Positions 16,700 through 25,323 are shown, counted from the stretch's first letter. The stretch is 64,000 nucleotides of DNA from Bacteroidota bacterium (GCA_947447375.1 CANFJB010000010.1:1-64000); one strand, 5' to 3'. Made by a program: numbers and translations. The notes: generated by a model not told the origin, from the sequence alone.

Positions 16700-16826
16700 C
16701 TGCCAACAGCGGTTTCAAGAAATGGCGAGGCACGGGATTTATTTGAAATCGAATGGTTTTTAATTTAAAGTTTTGTTTATATTTGTGAAGGCTTGGTCTT
16801 GGTTCATCGCCACTTCATGAAGCCGC
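16700..16826 (+). repeat. attC-like hairpin repeat E (type 2), right end lost
   Basis: It starts CTGCCAAC (16700-16707), which pairs exactly with the GTTGGCAG end of repeat D. It has the CGGTTTCAAGAAATGGCGA block, TATATTTG at 16778-16785, and TCATGAAGCCGC up to 16826. The expected terminal GTTRGCAG is absent: the sequence changes abruptly to C-rich REP-like DNA. The array is therefore cut off here, probably by insertion or deletion at the REP element. Confidence 0.7.
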
Positions 16827-16830
16827 CCCC

Positions 16831-16857
16831 GCTCCCGCGCGAATCCTTTCGCGTGGT
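16831..16857. repeat. REP-like element, left copy
   Basis: The core CGCGCGAATCCTTTCGCG (16836-16853) is GC-rich in an otherwise very AT-rich region. Its inverse complement recurs at 17035-17052 with one mismatch, and the similarity extends a few bases on both sides. The two copies flank a transposase remnant, the arrangement seen around REP-associated transposases. Confidence 0.6.
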
Positions 16858-16916
16858 AATTGTATAAAAAGATAATTTTTTTATATTTGAGTAAACTTTA
16901 AGCAAAAATATAAAAG

Positions 16917-17513
16917 TTGAAAAAGGGAATTGTTTTTAGACCTGAAGATTACAAATATTGTAGTGCAGTAAATTATGCAGGAGAAAAAAAAGGTTGGATG
17001 GCGTTTGTGTTTTTCAATATTTTAAATAGTACCTCGCGAAGGGATTCGCGCGGGATCGAGGGGAATTTCAAAACTATTTTTTTTGTTTGGCTAATTCATA
17101 TAGTTTCATATTACACTATATTTGGTTTAATTTATCAATGTCTTTTGCATTATTTTCATACCACATTAACTATAAACATAGAAACTATTGGAAAGGTAGC
17201 ATTTTCAATTATAGTCGGTTTGATGGGTTGGTATGATTGGTTCCCTATTTATTTTCCATTCACACTAATTTTATTTTTTATTTATTACTTAAAATTTAAA
17301 CGAAGTATTTATAAATCTTATTTAGCTTCATTTATTATTTCTATAATCATCAAATATTTTATTCATATTTATTGTGATTATGATTTTTCTTTACGTTTTT
17401 ACAATCGTAAAATAGAACAAGGAATTGATGTAAATTTATTTTGGTTTATTATACCTTCTTTTTTAATAAGTTGTATTTTAATTAAAATATTTTTAAATAG
17501 ATTAAAAAAATAA
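16917..17513 (+). pseudogene. Chimeric frame: transposase C-terminal remnant joined to a membrane-protein gene
   Basis: The open frame begins without an ATG (TTG at 16917). Its first ~22 codons, including RPEDYKYCSAVNYAGEKKG, closely resemble the C-terminus of REP-associated tyrosine (Y1/IS200-like) transposases. The HUH catalytic part is absent. From about codon 23 the frame continues with MAFVFFNILN, then a stretch encoded by the REP copy (17035-17052), then a hydrophobic protein with about four transmembrane segments. The intact membrane protein probably lost its own N-terminus when the transposase/REP sequence landed. Whether anything is translated is doubtful. The fold and function of the membrane part are unknown. 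Confidence 0.55.
17035..17056. repeat. REP-like element, right copy (inverted)
   Basis: CGCGAAGGGATTCGCGCG is the inverse complement of the left copy at 16836-16853 with a single mismatch. It lies inside the chimeric frame and encodes part of it, so it must have arrived by insertion. Confidence 0.6.
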
Positions 17514-17642
17514 TTTTCTATTTGACAAACCCGAACGCGCGGATAAAACCCCCAAAAGATAGCGCGGATTTCTATTTCGTGACCACAAAAAAAGAAAAAA
17601 AAATAGTGGTCTAATCAAAAGTGTAAGAATTTAAAAAATCCA

Positions 17643-17996
17643 CTACTCTACTCCATCATACCGCTCTGGCACTTGCGGATCGTATAACGGGCATTTGAAT
17701 TCTTCTAAAGCTCCAACCAAAATATCCATGTCTGAACCTTGGGTACCGTAACAATCTATTTTAATACTTTGATTAGTAGCACGAACATGGAATGCACCTG
17801 GACCATTATTGTTTTTCCAACTATTCTCATCCACACGTTCCCATTTTAAAAAAAGAGAATTGATTCTGTTGAGAATTACCGTAATAGGAAGCTCTTCCAA
17901 TCCATCAACTGGTTGTTCTTCAGAAATAGCTTCGTAAACCAAATGGTTGTTCAGGTAAATTCCTTCTTTATAATTCCAAAAAACGAGTTCGTACAT
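17643..17996 (-). CDS. Hypothetical protein
   Basis: A 117-residue soluble acidic protein with no signal peptide (MYELVFWNYKEG...EFKCPLYDPQVPERYDG). No recognised family. It lies 50 bases downstream of purM on the same strand and could share its transcript. Codon usage is ordinary for the host, unlike the cassette genes to its left. Confidence 0.65.
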   Translation of the reverse strand: MYELVFWNYKEGIYLNNHLVYEAISEEQPVDGLEELPITVILNRINSLFLKWERVDENSWKNNNGPGAFHVRATNQSIKIDCYGTQGSDMDILVGALEEFKCPLYDPQVPERYDGVE

Positions 17997-18046
17997 AAAA
18001 AAGGTTTAAAGTTTAAGGTTTAATGGTTCTGAAAATAGTTAGAATA

Positions 18047-19225
18047 TTAATATTCAAAAACACCGTATTCGCTAGAAATAGTTAGTTTTTTGGTTTCTGA
18101 CGCTTCTACTCTACCTACGATTTGCGCATCTACGTTGAACGATTTAGAGATAGCAATTATATCATTTGCAACAGCTTCTGGAACATACAATTCCATACGG
18201 TGGCCACAGTTAAATACTTGGTACATTTCCTTCCAATCGGTTCCTGATTGCTCTTGAATTAATTGAAACAAAGGCGGCACCGGAAATAAATTATCCTTAA
18301 TCACGTGAACGTTATTTACAAAGTGCAACACTTTAGTTTGTGCGCCACCACTACAATGAACCATTCCATGAATAGAATCAGAGTTGTATTTTTCTAGAAT
18401 TTTTTTAATAATTGGAGCATAAGTACGCGTTGGCGAAAGTACTAATTTCCCTGCATCTATAGGGGAATTTTCAACAGCATCGGTCAATTTCACTTTGCCA
18501 GAATAAACCAATTCGTTAGGAACGGCAGCATCAAAACTTTCTGGATATTTATTAGCTAAATAATGATCGAAAACGTCATGCCTTGCAGATGTTAAACCAT
18601 TACTTCCCATTCCGCCATTGTAACTATTTTCATAGCTTGATTGACCAAAAGAAGCCAATCCTACAATAACATCACCTGCTTGAATATTGGCGTTATCAAT
18701 TACATCACTGCGCTTCATTCTAGCAGTTACAGTTGAATCCACAATGATTGTTCTCACAATGTCACCTACATCGGCAGTTTCACCGCCAGTAGAATGTATC
18801 GTAACTCCGTAGGTTTTTAACTCGGAAATTAATTCCTCTGTTCCGTTGATAATTGCTGAAATTACTTCTGAAGGAATTAGGTTTTTATTTCTTCCAATGG
18901 TTGAAGACAACAAAATATTATCAGTTGCACCCACACACAACAAATCGTCAATATTCATAATTAATGCGTCCTGAGCGATGCCCTTCCAAACAGAAATATC
19001 TCCTGTTTCTTTCCAATACATATAAGCCAAAGACGATTTTGTACCTGCTCCGTCAGCATGCATTATCAAACAATATTCTTCGTCTTGGGTTAAATAATCA
19101 GGGACAATTTTACAAAAGGCTTTTGGAAACAAACCTTTATCAATGTTTTTAATGGCATTATGAACGTCTTCTTTTGATGCGGAAACACCTCGAAGAGCAT
19201 ATCTTTTACTTGTATCTGAGCTCAT
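18047..19225 (-). CDS. purM: Phosphoribosylformylglycinamidine cyclo-ligase (AIR synthase) family protein
   Basis: About 392 residues from the ATG at 19225 (MSSDTSKRYALRGVSA). An ATG 24 bases upstream is less likely because it only adds a Gln/Thr tail. PurM-fold motifs include HADGAGTKSSLAY, IAQDALIMNIDDLLCVGA and HSTGGETADVGD in the N-terminal domain, and GMVHCSGGAQTK in the C-terminal domain. The enzyme closes the imidazole ring in purine synthesis using ATP. It is longer than the ~345 residues of the E. coli enzyme, as is usual for the Bacteroidetes form. No other purine genes are adjacent. Confidence 0.85.
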   Translation of the reverse strand: MSSDTSKRYALRGVSASKEDVHNAIKNIDKGLFPKAFCKIVPDYLTQDEEYCLIMHADGAGTKSSLAYMYWKETGDISVWKGIAQDALIMNIDDLLCVGATDNILLSSTIGRNKNLIPSEVISAIINGTEELISELKTYGVTIHSTGGETADVGDIVRTIIVDSTVTARMKRSDVIDNANIQAGDVIVGLASFGQSSYENSYNGGMGSNGLTSARHDVFDHYLANKYPESFDAAVPNELVYSGKVKLTDAVENSPIDAGKLVLSPTRTYAPIIKKILEKYNSDSIHGMVHCSGGAQTKVLHFVNNVHVIKDNLFPVPPLFQLIQEQSGTDWKEMYQVFNCGHRMELYVPEAVANDIIAISKSFNVDAQIVGRVEASETKKLTISSEYGVFEY

Positions 19226-19291
19226 TTTTTGTTGTGTAGTTGTTTGCAAAGATAATCGGAATTTTTGGATGTGAAATTACGATTGGATAAT

Positions 19292-20086
19292 TTATTTACT
19301 CAAAATCATAATCTCCACACGACGATTGTCCTCTTCTTCTTGTTCTGATTTCTCAGGTATAGGATGTATTGGTCTTGAAGTTCCAAATCCCTTAAAAGAC
19401 ATTCTATTTTTATTGATTCCGTTTTTAATTAAAAACATCCATACCGCTCTTGCTCTGGATGGAGAAACATCATACGCCCCTATACGAGTTTGACAACAAA
19501 TATGCCCTTGTATTTCAATTTTTAATTTCGGGTTGTCATTCATCACACAAAGCAATTCATACAATACCGGTTCTGAATTGGGCAACAACCGAGCTGAATT
19601 ATTGAAAAAATAAATATTATTAAGTTTAATATGGTCTCCTACATTTGAAGTTTTCAAATAATTATTTAACTCTTCTAATTGTAGTTGCTCTTTCGTTTTT
19701 GGTTCTGGAACTTTTATTATTTCATAAATAACGGTCACTTTTCTATTCTCAGATTGAATTTTCGATTGCTCAAAATCTTTACCGAAACCTTTAATTTCGT
19801 AATCTGGTTTAATTTTTACATTTCTCTCTTTTAAGAAATCATGAACTGTTTTTACTCTCTTCCACGACAGGGAATCATTATAAACACTAGTCCCCTTCCA
19901 ATCGCAAAAACCATATATTTTTTGAACTTCAATATTTTTTGATGAAGCCACCCAATCAACTAATTTTTGATTGGCACCCATGTTGATGTCGTATTTATCA
20001 AAATCAAAGAAGACCTCCAATTTTTCTTGTGCCGCTATTTTACAAAAACTAAAAAGCAACATTATATATAATAGTTTCAACTTCAT
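19292..20086 (-). CDS. OmpA-family envelope protein with two OmpA-like regions
   Basis: About 264 residues from ATG 20086, which gives a proper signal peptide (MKLKLLYIMLLFSFCKIAAQ). A first OmpA-like region lies at about 20-125 (VFFDFDKYDINMGANQKL...RKVTVIYEI). A second lies at about 150-262 (IYFFNNSARLLPNSEPVL...IEIQGHICC...SRARAVWMFLIKNGI...DNRRVEIMIL) and has the peptidoglycan-binding pattern. It probably tethers the outer membrane to peptidoglycan. It lacks the usual N-terminal barrel, so it is a soluble or peripheral periplasmic form. Confidence 0.82.
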   Translation of the reverse strand: MKLKLLYIMLLFSFCKIAAQEKLEVFFDFDKYDINMGANQKLVDWVASSKNIEVQKIYGFCDWKGTSVYNDSLSWKRVKTVHDFLKERNVKIKPDYEIKGFGKDFEQSKIQSENRKVTVIYEIIKVPEPKTKEQLQLEELNNYLKTSNVGDHIKLNNIYFFNNSARLLPNSEPVLYELLCVMNDNPKLKIEIQGHICCQTRIGAYDVSPSRARAVWMFLIKNGINKNRMSFKGFGTSRPIHPIPEKSEQEEEDNRRVEIMILSK

Positions 20087-20144
20087 TATTCTAAATTGAT
20101 GTTTTAAATACAATCAAAGTTATGACATTTTTAGTTTATAAAAA

Positions 20145-20172
20145 AACCTGATTCTTGTAATTGAACCAGGTT
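20145..20172 (-). terminator. Terminator of the type III glutamine synthetase gene
   Basis: Arms 20145-20154 and 20163-20172 pair with one wobble position. On the minus strand the hairpin AACCTGGTTC...GAATCAGGTT is followed by a T-run. It lies ~35 bases after the glnN stop. Confidence 0.7.
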
Positions 20173-20203
20173 CATTTGTAATAACTTAAAAAATCGATTT
20201 TTA

Positions 20204-22393
20204 TTATTTAGTAAACAACAGCTCTCTGTATTTTGTTAAGGTCCAAATTTCATCGTCAACTAGTAACTCCAACTTGTCGCAGTGCTCTCTAATCACTTCA
20301 AAGTAAGGTTTTACTTTATTGCAGTAGGCATCGGCCATTTCTTGAGCATCGGTAAGCGCGTTAGCCTTTTTTCTAGCATTGGTCATTTCTTCCACTTTCG
20401 AATTAATTCCCTCAATATGAATAGAAATTTCTTTAATCAATCGGATTTGCTCTTTGGCAATTTTCTCAAATTCCGAACCGAAGATTTCTTTTAAACCTTT
20501 TACATTTTCAATCAAAGTATTTTGGTATCTAATTGCTGTTGGAATTACATGATTTAATGAAATATCTCCTAATACACGCCCTTCAATTTGGATTTTCTTA
20601 GTATATTCTTCTAATTCTATTTCGTAACGTGCTTCAACCTCAACGTGATTCATGATTTTCATTTCTGAAAACAATTCCAAGGCTTGTTTTGATGCTCTGG
20701 CTTTCAGGGCCTCAGGTGTAGTTTTAAAATTACTCAATCCGCGTTTTGCCGCTTCTTTTTCCCAAGCATCACTGTAACCGTCGCCTTCAAATAATATGTT
20801 TTTCGAAACCTTAATATATTCTCTTAACACATTAAAAATAGCATCGTCTTTTTTCATGCCTTTTGAGTCAATCAATTTATCAACTTCAACTTTGAAATCT
20901 TTCAATTGTTTGGCCACAATCGTATTCAATGTGGTCATCGCATTCGAACAATTTGCAGATGAACCTACCGCTCTAAACTCAAATTTATTTCCTGTAAAAG
21001 CAAATGGTGAAGTTCTGTTTCTATCGGTATTGTCCAAAAGTACATCTGGGATTTTCCCTACCACATTCAATTTCAATTCGGTTTTTTCCTCTGGTGATAA
21101 TTTTCCAGTGGTTACCCCTTCTAATTCGGCTAATACTTTCGTTAACTGCTCTCCAATAAATACCGAAATAATTGCTGGCGGTGCTTCATTGGCTCCTAGC
21201 CTATGGTCATTACTAGCTGTAGCAATCGATCCTCGCAATAGCGCTTCATAATCGTTTACCGCCTTAATCGTATTGATAAAGAAAGTTAAAAACTGTAAAT
21301 TACTCATCGGAGTTTTACTCGGACTCAATAAATTCACACCCGTATCGGTTGCAAGAGACCAGTTGTTGTGTTTCCCAGATCCGTTAACGCCTTTGAATGG
21401 TTTTTCATGTAATAATACTTTCAAATCGTGACGCTCACTCACTTTATTCATCACATCCATCAGTAAACAGTTGTGATCAACTGCAAGATTGGTTTCTTCA
21501 AATATTGGTGCCAACTCAAATTGGTTGGGTGCAACTTCATTATGACGCGTTTTCACAGGGATTCCAAGCAACATACATTCCTGCTCTAAATCTCTCATGA
21601 AGGTCAAAGCACGCGTTGGTATCGAACCAAAATAATGATCGTCTAATTGTTGTCCTTTTGCAGAAGTATGTCCTATTAATGTTCTACCAGTCATCATTAA
21701 ATCCGGGCGCGAATTCACTAACGATTTATCAATTAAGAAATATTCTTGTTCCCATCCCAATGTTGCAGTTACCTTTTTTACATTTTTATCGAAATACTTA
21801 CATACATCTGTCGCAGCATCATCCATCGCAGATAAAGCACGAAGTAAAGGAATTTTATTATCCAACGCTTCTCCGGTATAGGAAATAAATACCGTTGGAA
21901 TACACAAAGTAGTACCATATATAAAGGCTGGCGAGGTAGGATCCCACGCGGTATAACCTCTTGCTTCAAATGTATTTCTGATTCCACCATTAGGAAAACT
22001 AGACGCATCCGGTTCTTGTTGTACCAATTGTGCTCCACCAAATTTCTCTACCGGATCACTACCGTCATAAGAAGTTTCAAAAAACGCATCGTGTTTCTCA
22101 GCTGTTGTTCCTGTTAAGGGTTGGAACCAATGGGTGTAATGGGTAACTCCTTTGGATAAAGCCCATTCTTTCATTCCCATAGCAATATAGTCGGCTATTT
22201 TTCGGTCAATCTTCGTACCAAATTGAACAGCGTCTTTAACGGCCTTGTGCGCATCGGAAGTTAAAAACTGCTTCATTGCTTTGTCGTTAAAAACATTCGA
22301 ACCAAAAATGGTTGACTTTTTATTGGTTTCTTCAAACTTAATACTCGTTCTATTCGATGCTTCTTTCAATGCTTGAAAACGTAAATTTGCCAT
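20204..22393 (-). CDS. glnN: Glutamine synthetase type III
   Basis: A 729-residue enzyme of the large GSIII class, which makes glutamine from glutamate, ammonia and ATP as a dodecamer. The start MANLRFQALKEASNR is typical. The catalytic domain shows WEQEYFLID, EVAPNQFELAP and NGSGKHNNWSL. Near 425-450 NDHRLGANEAPPAIISVF and the following region complete the active site, and the long helical C-terminal extension is specific to this class. It is divergent from a second, short glutamine synthetase gene, with 256 bases between their starts, so both may respond to nitrogen through a shared control region. Confidence 0.96.
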   Translation of the reverse strand: MANLRFQALKEASNRTSIKFEETNKKSTIFGSNVFNDKAMKQFLTSDAHKAVKDAVQFGTKIDRKIADYIAMGMKEWALSKGVTHYTHWFQPLTGTTAEKHDAFFETSYDGSDPVEKFGGAQLVQQEPDASSFPNGGIRNTFEARGYTAWDPTSPAFIYGTTLCIPTVFISYTGEALDNKIPLLRALSAMDDAATDVCKYFDKNVKKVTATLGWEQEYFLIDKSLVNSRPDLMMTGRTLIGHTSAKGQQLDDHYFGSIPTRALTFMRDLEQECMLLGIPVKTRHNEVAPNQFELAPIFEETNLAVDHNCLLMDVMNKVSERHDLKVLLHEKPFKGVNGSGKHNNWSLATDTGVNLLSPSKTPMSNLQFLTFFINTIKAVNDYEALLRGSIATASNDHRLGANEAPPAIISVFIGEQLTKVLAELEGVTTGKLSPEEKTELKLNVVGKIPDVLLDNTDRNRTSPFAFTGNKFEFRAVGSSANCSNAMTTLNTIVAKQLKDFKVEVDKLIDSKGMKKDDAIFNVLREYIKVSKNILFEGDGYSDAWEKEAAKRGLSNFKTTPEALKARASKQALELFSEMKIMNHVEVEARYEIELEEYTKKIQIEGRVLGDISLNHVIPTAIRYQNTLIENVKGLKEIFGSEFEKIAKEQIRLIKEISIHIEGINSKVEEMTNARKKANALTDAQEMADAYCNKVKPYFEVIREHCDKLELLVDDEIWTLTKYRELLFTK

Positions 22394-22434
22394 ACTAATT
22401 GCTATTTATATTAATAAATCGGTTCATTTCTTTA

Positions 22435-22442
22435 CAAATATA
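22435..22442 (-). promoter_or_regulatory. -7 element of glnN
   Basis: TATATTTG on the minus strand fits TAnnTTTG, 42 bases upstream of the glnN ATG. No clear -33 partner was seen. Confidence 0.4.
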
Positions 22443-22608
22443 TAAAATGTTGGAATTAAAAATACCCTATTTTATCAATTTACATGAAATTTACATAAAA
22501 ATACTCTTTTTTAAAACTACACCCCCCTCTAAAATAGTTTTTAACTAAAAAATAATCATTGTTAATAAATTATACCCCCTAATTTTTAGGTGTAATCAAT
22601 AAATTATA

Positions 22609-22616
22609 TATTTTTG
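22609..22616 (+). promoter_or_regulatory. -7 element of glnA
   Basis: TATTTTTG fits TAnnTTTG, 34 bases before the glnA ATG. Upstream, the gap contains two short C-runs, ACCCCCC (22521-22527) and ACCCCC (22574-22579), about 53 bases apart in a very AT-rich stretch. They may be regulator-binding sites. Confidence 0.4.
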
Positions 22617-22649
22617 CACCATAATTAATAACTTAATTACTAATAAACC

Positions 22650-23663
22650 ATGGCAAAAATTAAATTAGAGTACATTTGGTTGGATGGATACGAGCCAACG
22701 CAAAATTTAAGAAGTAAAACTAAAGTTGAAGATCATGACAATTTTCAAGGAACTTTAGCTGAAATCGGAAATTGGTCTTTTGACGGTTCCTCTACAAAAC
22801 AAGCTGAAGGTGGTTCATCTGACTGTTTGTTGGTTCCTGTTGCTATTTATCCAGATCCAACTCGTAAAAATGGTTGGTTAGTAATGACAGAAGTTATGAA
22901 TGCTGATGGTACTCCTCACGCTTCAAATGGAAGAGCTACTATTGATGATGATGGTGATTTCTGGTTCGGATTCGAGCAAGAATATTTTATCATGGATACT
23001 AAAACATTATTACCTTTAGGTTTCCCAATAGGTGGATATCCTGCACCTCAAGGAATGTACTACTGCTCTGTAGGCGGGAAAAACACTCACGGTAGAGCGC
23101 TTGTTGAAGAACACGCAGATTTATGTATCGCTGCTGGGATCAACTTTGAAGGGATCAACCAAGAAGTTGCGTGTGGGCAATGGGAATTCCAATTGTTTGC
23201 TAAAGGTGCTAAAAAAGCAGGTGACGAAATTTGGGTTGCCCGTTATTTATTAGATCGTTTAACAGAAAAGTACGGTTACTATATTGAATACCACCCTAAA
23301 CCATTGGGAGATACTGACTGGAATGGTTCTGGTATGCACGCTAACTTCTCTAACGAGGTATTGAGAACTTGTGGAGATCAGGCGACTTATGAAAGAATTT
23401 GCGAGGCGTTCCGTCCAGTGACTAAAGAACATATCGCGGTTTATGGAGCGTATAACGACCAACGTTTAACAGGTAAACACGAAACAGCATCTATCAACGA
23501 TTTCTCTTACGGAGTATCTGACAGAGGTTGTTCTATCCGTATTCCATTAATGACCGTTCAAAAAGGATGGAAAGGATGGTTGGAAGACCGTCGTCCAGCT
23601 TCAAACGGTGATCCTTACAAAATTGCTGCAAGAATTATCAAAACAGTTAAATCTGCTTTATAA
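22650..23663 (+). CDS. glnA: Glutamine synthetase, short beta-grasp type
   Basis: A 337-residue glutamine synthetase of the short (type II-like) class. It has an N-terminal beta-grasp segment (LEYIWLDGYEPTQNLRSKTK) and NWSFDGSSTKQAEGG. The catalytic domain includes FGFEQEYFIMD, GINQEVACGQWEFQLF, GSGMHANFS and the adenylate-side loop NDQRLTGKHETASINDF. It makes glutamine from glutamate and ammonia. Codon usage is richer in C-ending codons than its surroundings, suggesting high expression. It has its own promoter and a strong terminator, and is divergent from glnN. Confidence 0.95.
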   Translation: MAKIKLEYIWLDGYEPTQNLRSKTKVEDHDNFQGTLAEIGNWSFDGSSTKQAEGGSSDCLLVPVAIYPDPTRKNGWLVMTEVMNADGTPHASNGRATIDDDGDFWFGFEQEYFIMDTKTLLPLGFPIGGYPAPQGMYYCSVGGKNTHGRALVEEHADLCIAAGINFEGINQEVACGQWEFQLFAKGAKKAGDEIWVARYLLDRLTEKYGYYIEYHPKPLGDTDWNGSGMHANFSNEVLRTCGDQATYERICEAFRPVTKEHIAVYGAYNDQRLTGKHETASINDFSYGVSDRGCSIRIPLMTVQKGWKGWLEDRRPASNGDPYKIAARIIKTVKSAL

Positions 23664-23688
23664 TATAACTACAACATTTACAACAATT

Positions 23689-23723
23689 AAAAGTGCTTTC
23701 AGAAATGAGGGCACTTTTTTTTT
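23689..23723 (+). terminator. Rho-independent terminator of glnA
   Basis: The stem AAAAGTGCTTTC (23689-23700) pairs with GAGGGCACTTTT (23707-23718) through two wobble pairs, followed by a run of T. Confidence 0.85.
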
Positions 23724-23743
23724 ATTTTACCATATAAGTCATA

Positions 23744-23778
23744 TAAGCTTTAGGTTGTAGGCTGTAGGCTTTAAGCTA
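23744..23778. repeat. Heptamer tract (TAGGCTG-type), five units
   Basis: The gene-free stretch 23724-23988 holds five degenerate 7-bp units (TAAGCTT, TAGGTTG, TAGGCTG, TAGGCTT, TAAGCTA), preceded by CATATAAG. Related tracts occur at 24863-24897, 25050-25070, 25221-25262 and 25860-25880. No gene is seen between the glnA terminator and the next start. Confidence 0.65.
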
Positions 23779-23988
23779 TTAACCATAAATCTTTTAATTT
23801 CTTAAAATTATTCACCAATTGTATTAAAAATAGTATATAGTTGTAACATTAATTGATTTTTTTTATAGATTTGAAATATTATTGACTTTTGAAAATATCT
23901 TTTAATAAAATGTGTGTGGTAACACAATAAGTCTAAAAAAGCCGAACAAAGACTATAAAAGAAGTAGGTAAAATATAAAAATACTAAG

Positions 23989-24486
23989 ATGAAATTAAAA
24001 TTAAAAAGCATTGCAGCAGCATCGGTTATATTATTAACAAGTTGCGCAAGTATTGTAAGTAAAAGTAGTTGGCCGATAACAATTAATAGTACTCCATCGG
24101 AAGCAAAAATAATAATTACCGACAAAAGAGGTGTTGAAATTTATACAGGGAATACTCCTGCAACACTAAAATTAAAATCAGGAGATGGTTTTTTCTCAAA
24201 AGCTAGATACCAAGTCACTTTTGACAAACCAGGGTATGATAAAAAAGTAGTGCCAGTTGAATTTTCATTGAACGGTTGGTATTTTGGTAATATATTTCTA
24301 GGAGGATTTTTAGGAATGTTAATTGTAGATCCTGCTACTGGTGCAATGTATAGACTAGATACTGAATTTTTAAATGAAACACTATCTAAATCAGTTGCTA
24401 TTTCAGAACAAAAAGAATTAAAGTTTTTAGACATAAATACTGTACCAAGTGGATGGAAAAATCACCTAGTATTAGTTAGTAAATAA
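23989..24486 (+). CDS. Lipoprotein with PEGA-like domain
   Basis: A 165-residue protein with lipobox VILLTSC (Cys19). Residues 28-75 resemble a PEGA domain (ITINSTPSEAKIIITDKRG...TGNTPATLKLKSG), continuing KPGYDKKVVPVEF. A glycine-rich hydrophobic stretch (GNIFLGGFLGMLIVDPATGAMYRL) follows, as in small lipoproteins that may insert into or lie against the membrane. The cellular role is unknown. It is monocistronic, between two repeat-rich spacers. Confidence 0.75.
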   Translation: MKLKLKSIAAASVILLTSCASIVSKSSWPITINSTPSEAKIIITDKRGVEIYTGNTPATLKLKSGDGFFSKARYQVTFDKPGYDKKVVPVEFSLNGWYFGNIFLGGFLGMLIVDPATGAMYRLDTEFLNETLSKSVAISEQKELKFLDINTVPSGWKNHLVLVSK

Positions 24487-24752
24487 TTGTTTACCACACA
24501 CAATTTATTGTAAAGTTTTAATGAATTATTTAAAAAAATTAATGTTTCTATTAATTAAATAAATCATTTGCAATTTAGAACTAAAACTCCACTAATTATA
24601 ACAAATATCTAATTGCTGAAATCTAAATACTGTAGGCAGAAATAAAAATATTTGGCATATAAGTCAAATAAGCTCTTATAAATGTTCCCAATCGATTCGT
24701 CGTTCAATAATCAATATAAAATCAAATTAATTAATTTATTTATTTATTCATC

Positions 24753-25323
24753 GCGGCTCCCTCTCCTTTGGAGAGGGCTGGGGTGAGGAATTTTGCCACA
24801 GATTACACAGATTACACGGATTTTTAAAAGCGGTAAGCTAAAAATCAATTCTATAAGACATATAAGCTTTAGGCTGTAAGCTATAAGCTGTAGGCTAGTC
24901 AATAAAAAATCACATCTCCTTCGCGGCTCCCTCTCCTTTGCGGCTCCCTCTCCTTTGGAGAGGGCTGGGGTGAGGAATTTTGCCACAGATTACACAGATT
25001 ACACGGATTTTTAAAAGCGGTAAGCTAAAAATCAATTCTATAAGACATATAAGCTATAGGCTGTATGCTAGTCGTACTAGTCAATAACAAATCGTATCTC
25101 CTTCGCGGCTCCCTCTCGTTAGCGGCTCTCTCTCCTTTGGAGAGGGCTGGGGTGAGGATTTTTGCCAAGGATTTTTAAAAGCGGTAAGCTAAAATTCAAT
25201 TCTATAAGACATATAAGCGTTAGGCTGTAGACTGAAGGCTGTAAGCTGTAAGCTGTAGGCTAGTCAATAACAAATTGCCTCTACTTCGCGGCTCCCTCTC
25301 CTTTGGAGAGGGCTGGGGTGAGG
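24753..25323. repeat. Tandem block of ~170-185-bp units with hairpin and heptamer modules
   Basis: The spacer 24487-25511 has no convincing gene. It holds about 3.3 units, each composed of the hairpin-bearing CCCTCTCCTTTGGAGAGGG with CTGGGGTGAGG, then TTTTGCCACAGATTACACAG, then a GCGGTAAGCTAAAA box, ATAAGACATATAAGC, and a variable heptamer tract ending CTAGTCAATAA. The hairpin module recurs at 24753, 24940, 25123 and 25288; at 24922 and 25104 a partial extra copy precedes it. Units differ by small deletions: unit 3 lacks part of the ACAGATTAC box. Confidence 0.8.
25221..25262. repeat. Heptamer tract, six units
   Basis: Exactly six consecutive 7-bp units: TAGGCTG, TAGACTG, AAGGCTG, TAAGCTG, TAAGCTG, TAGGCTA. 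Equivalent tracts in the window have three to five units, so copy number varies between positions. Confidence 0.75.

Noticed and set aside
20796..21251. 151-codon plus-strand frame opposite glnN
   Set aside because: It is a shadow of the well-supported glutamine synthetase gene and shows no independent domain.
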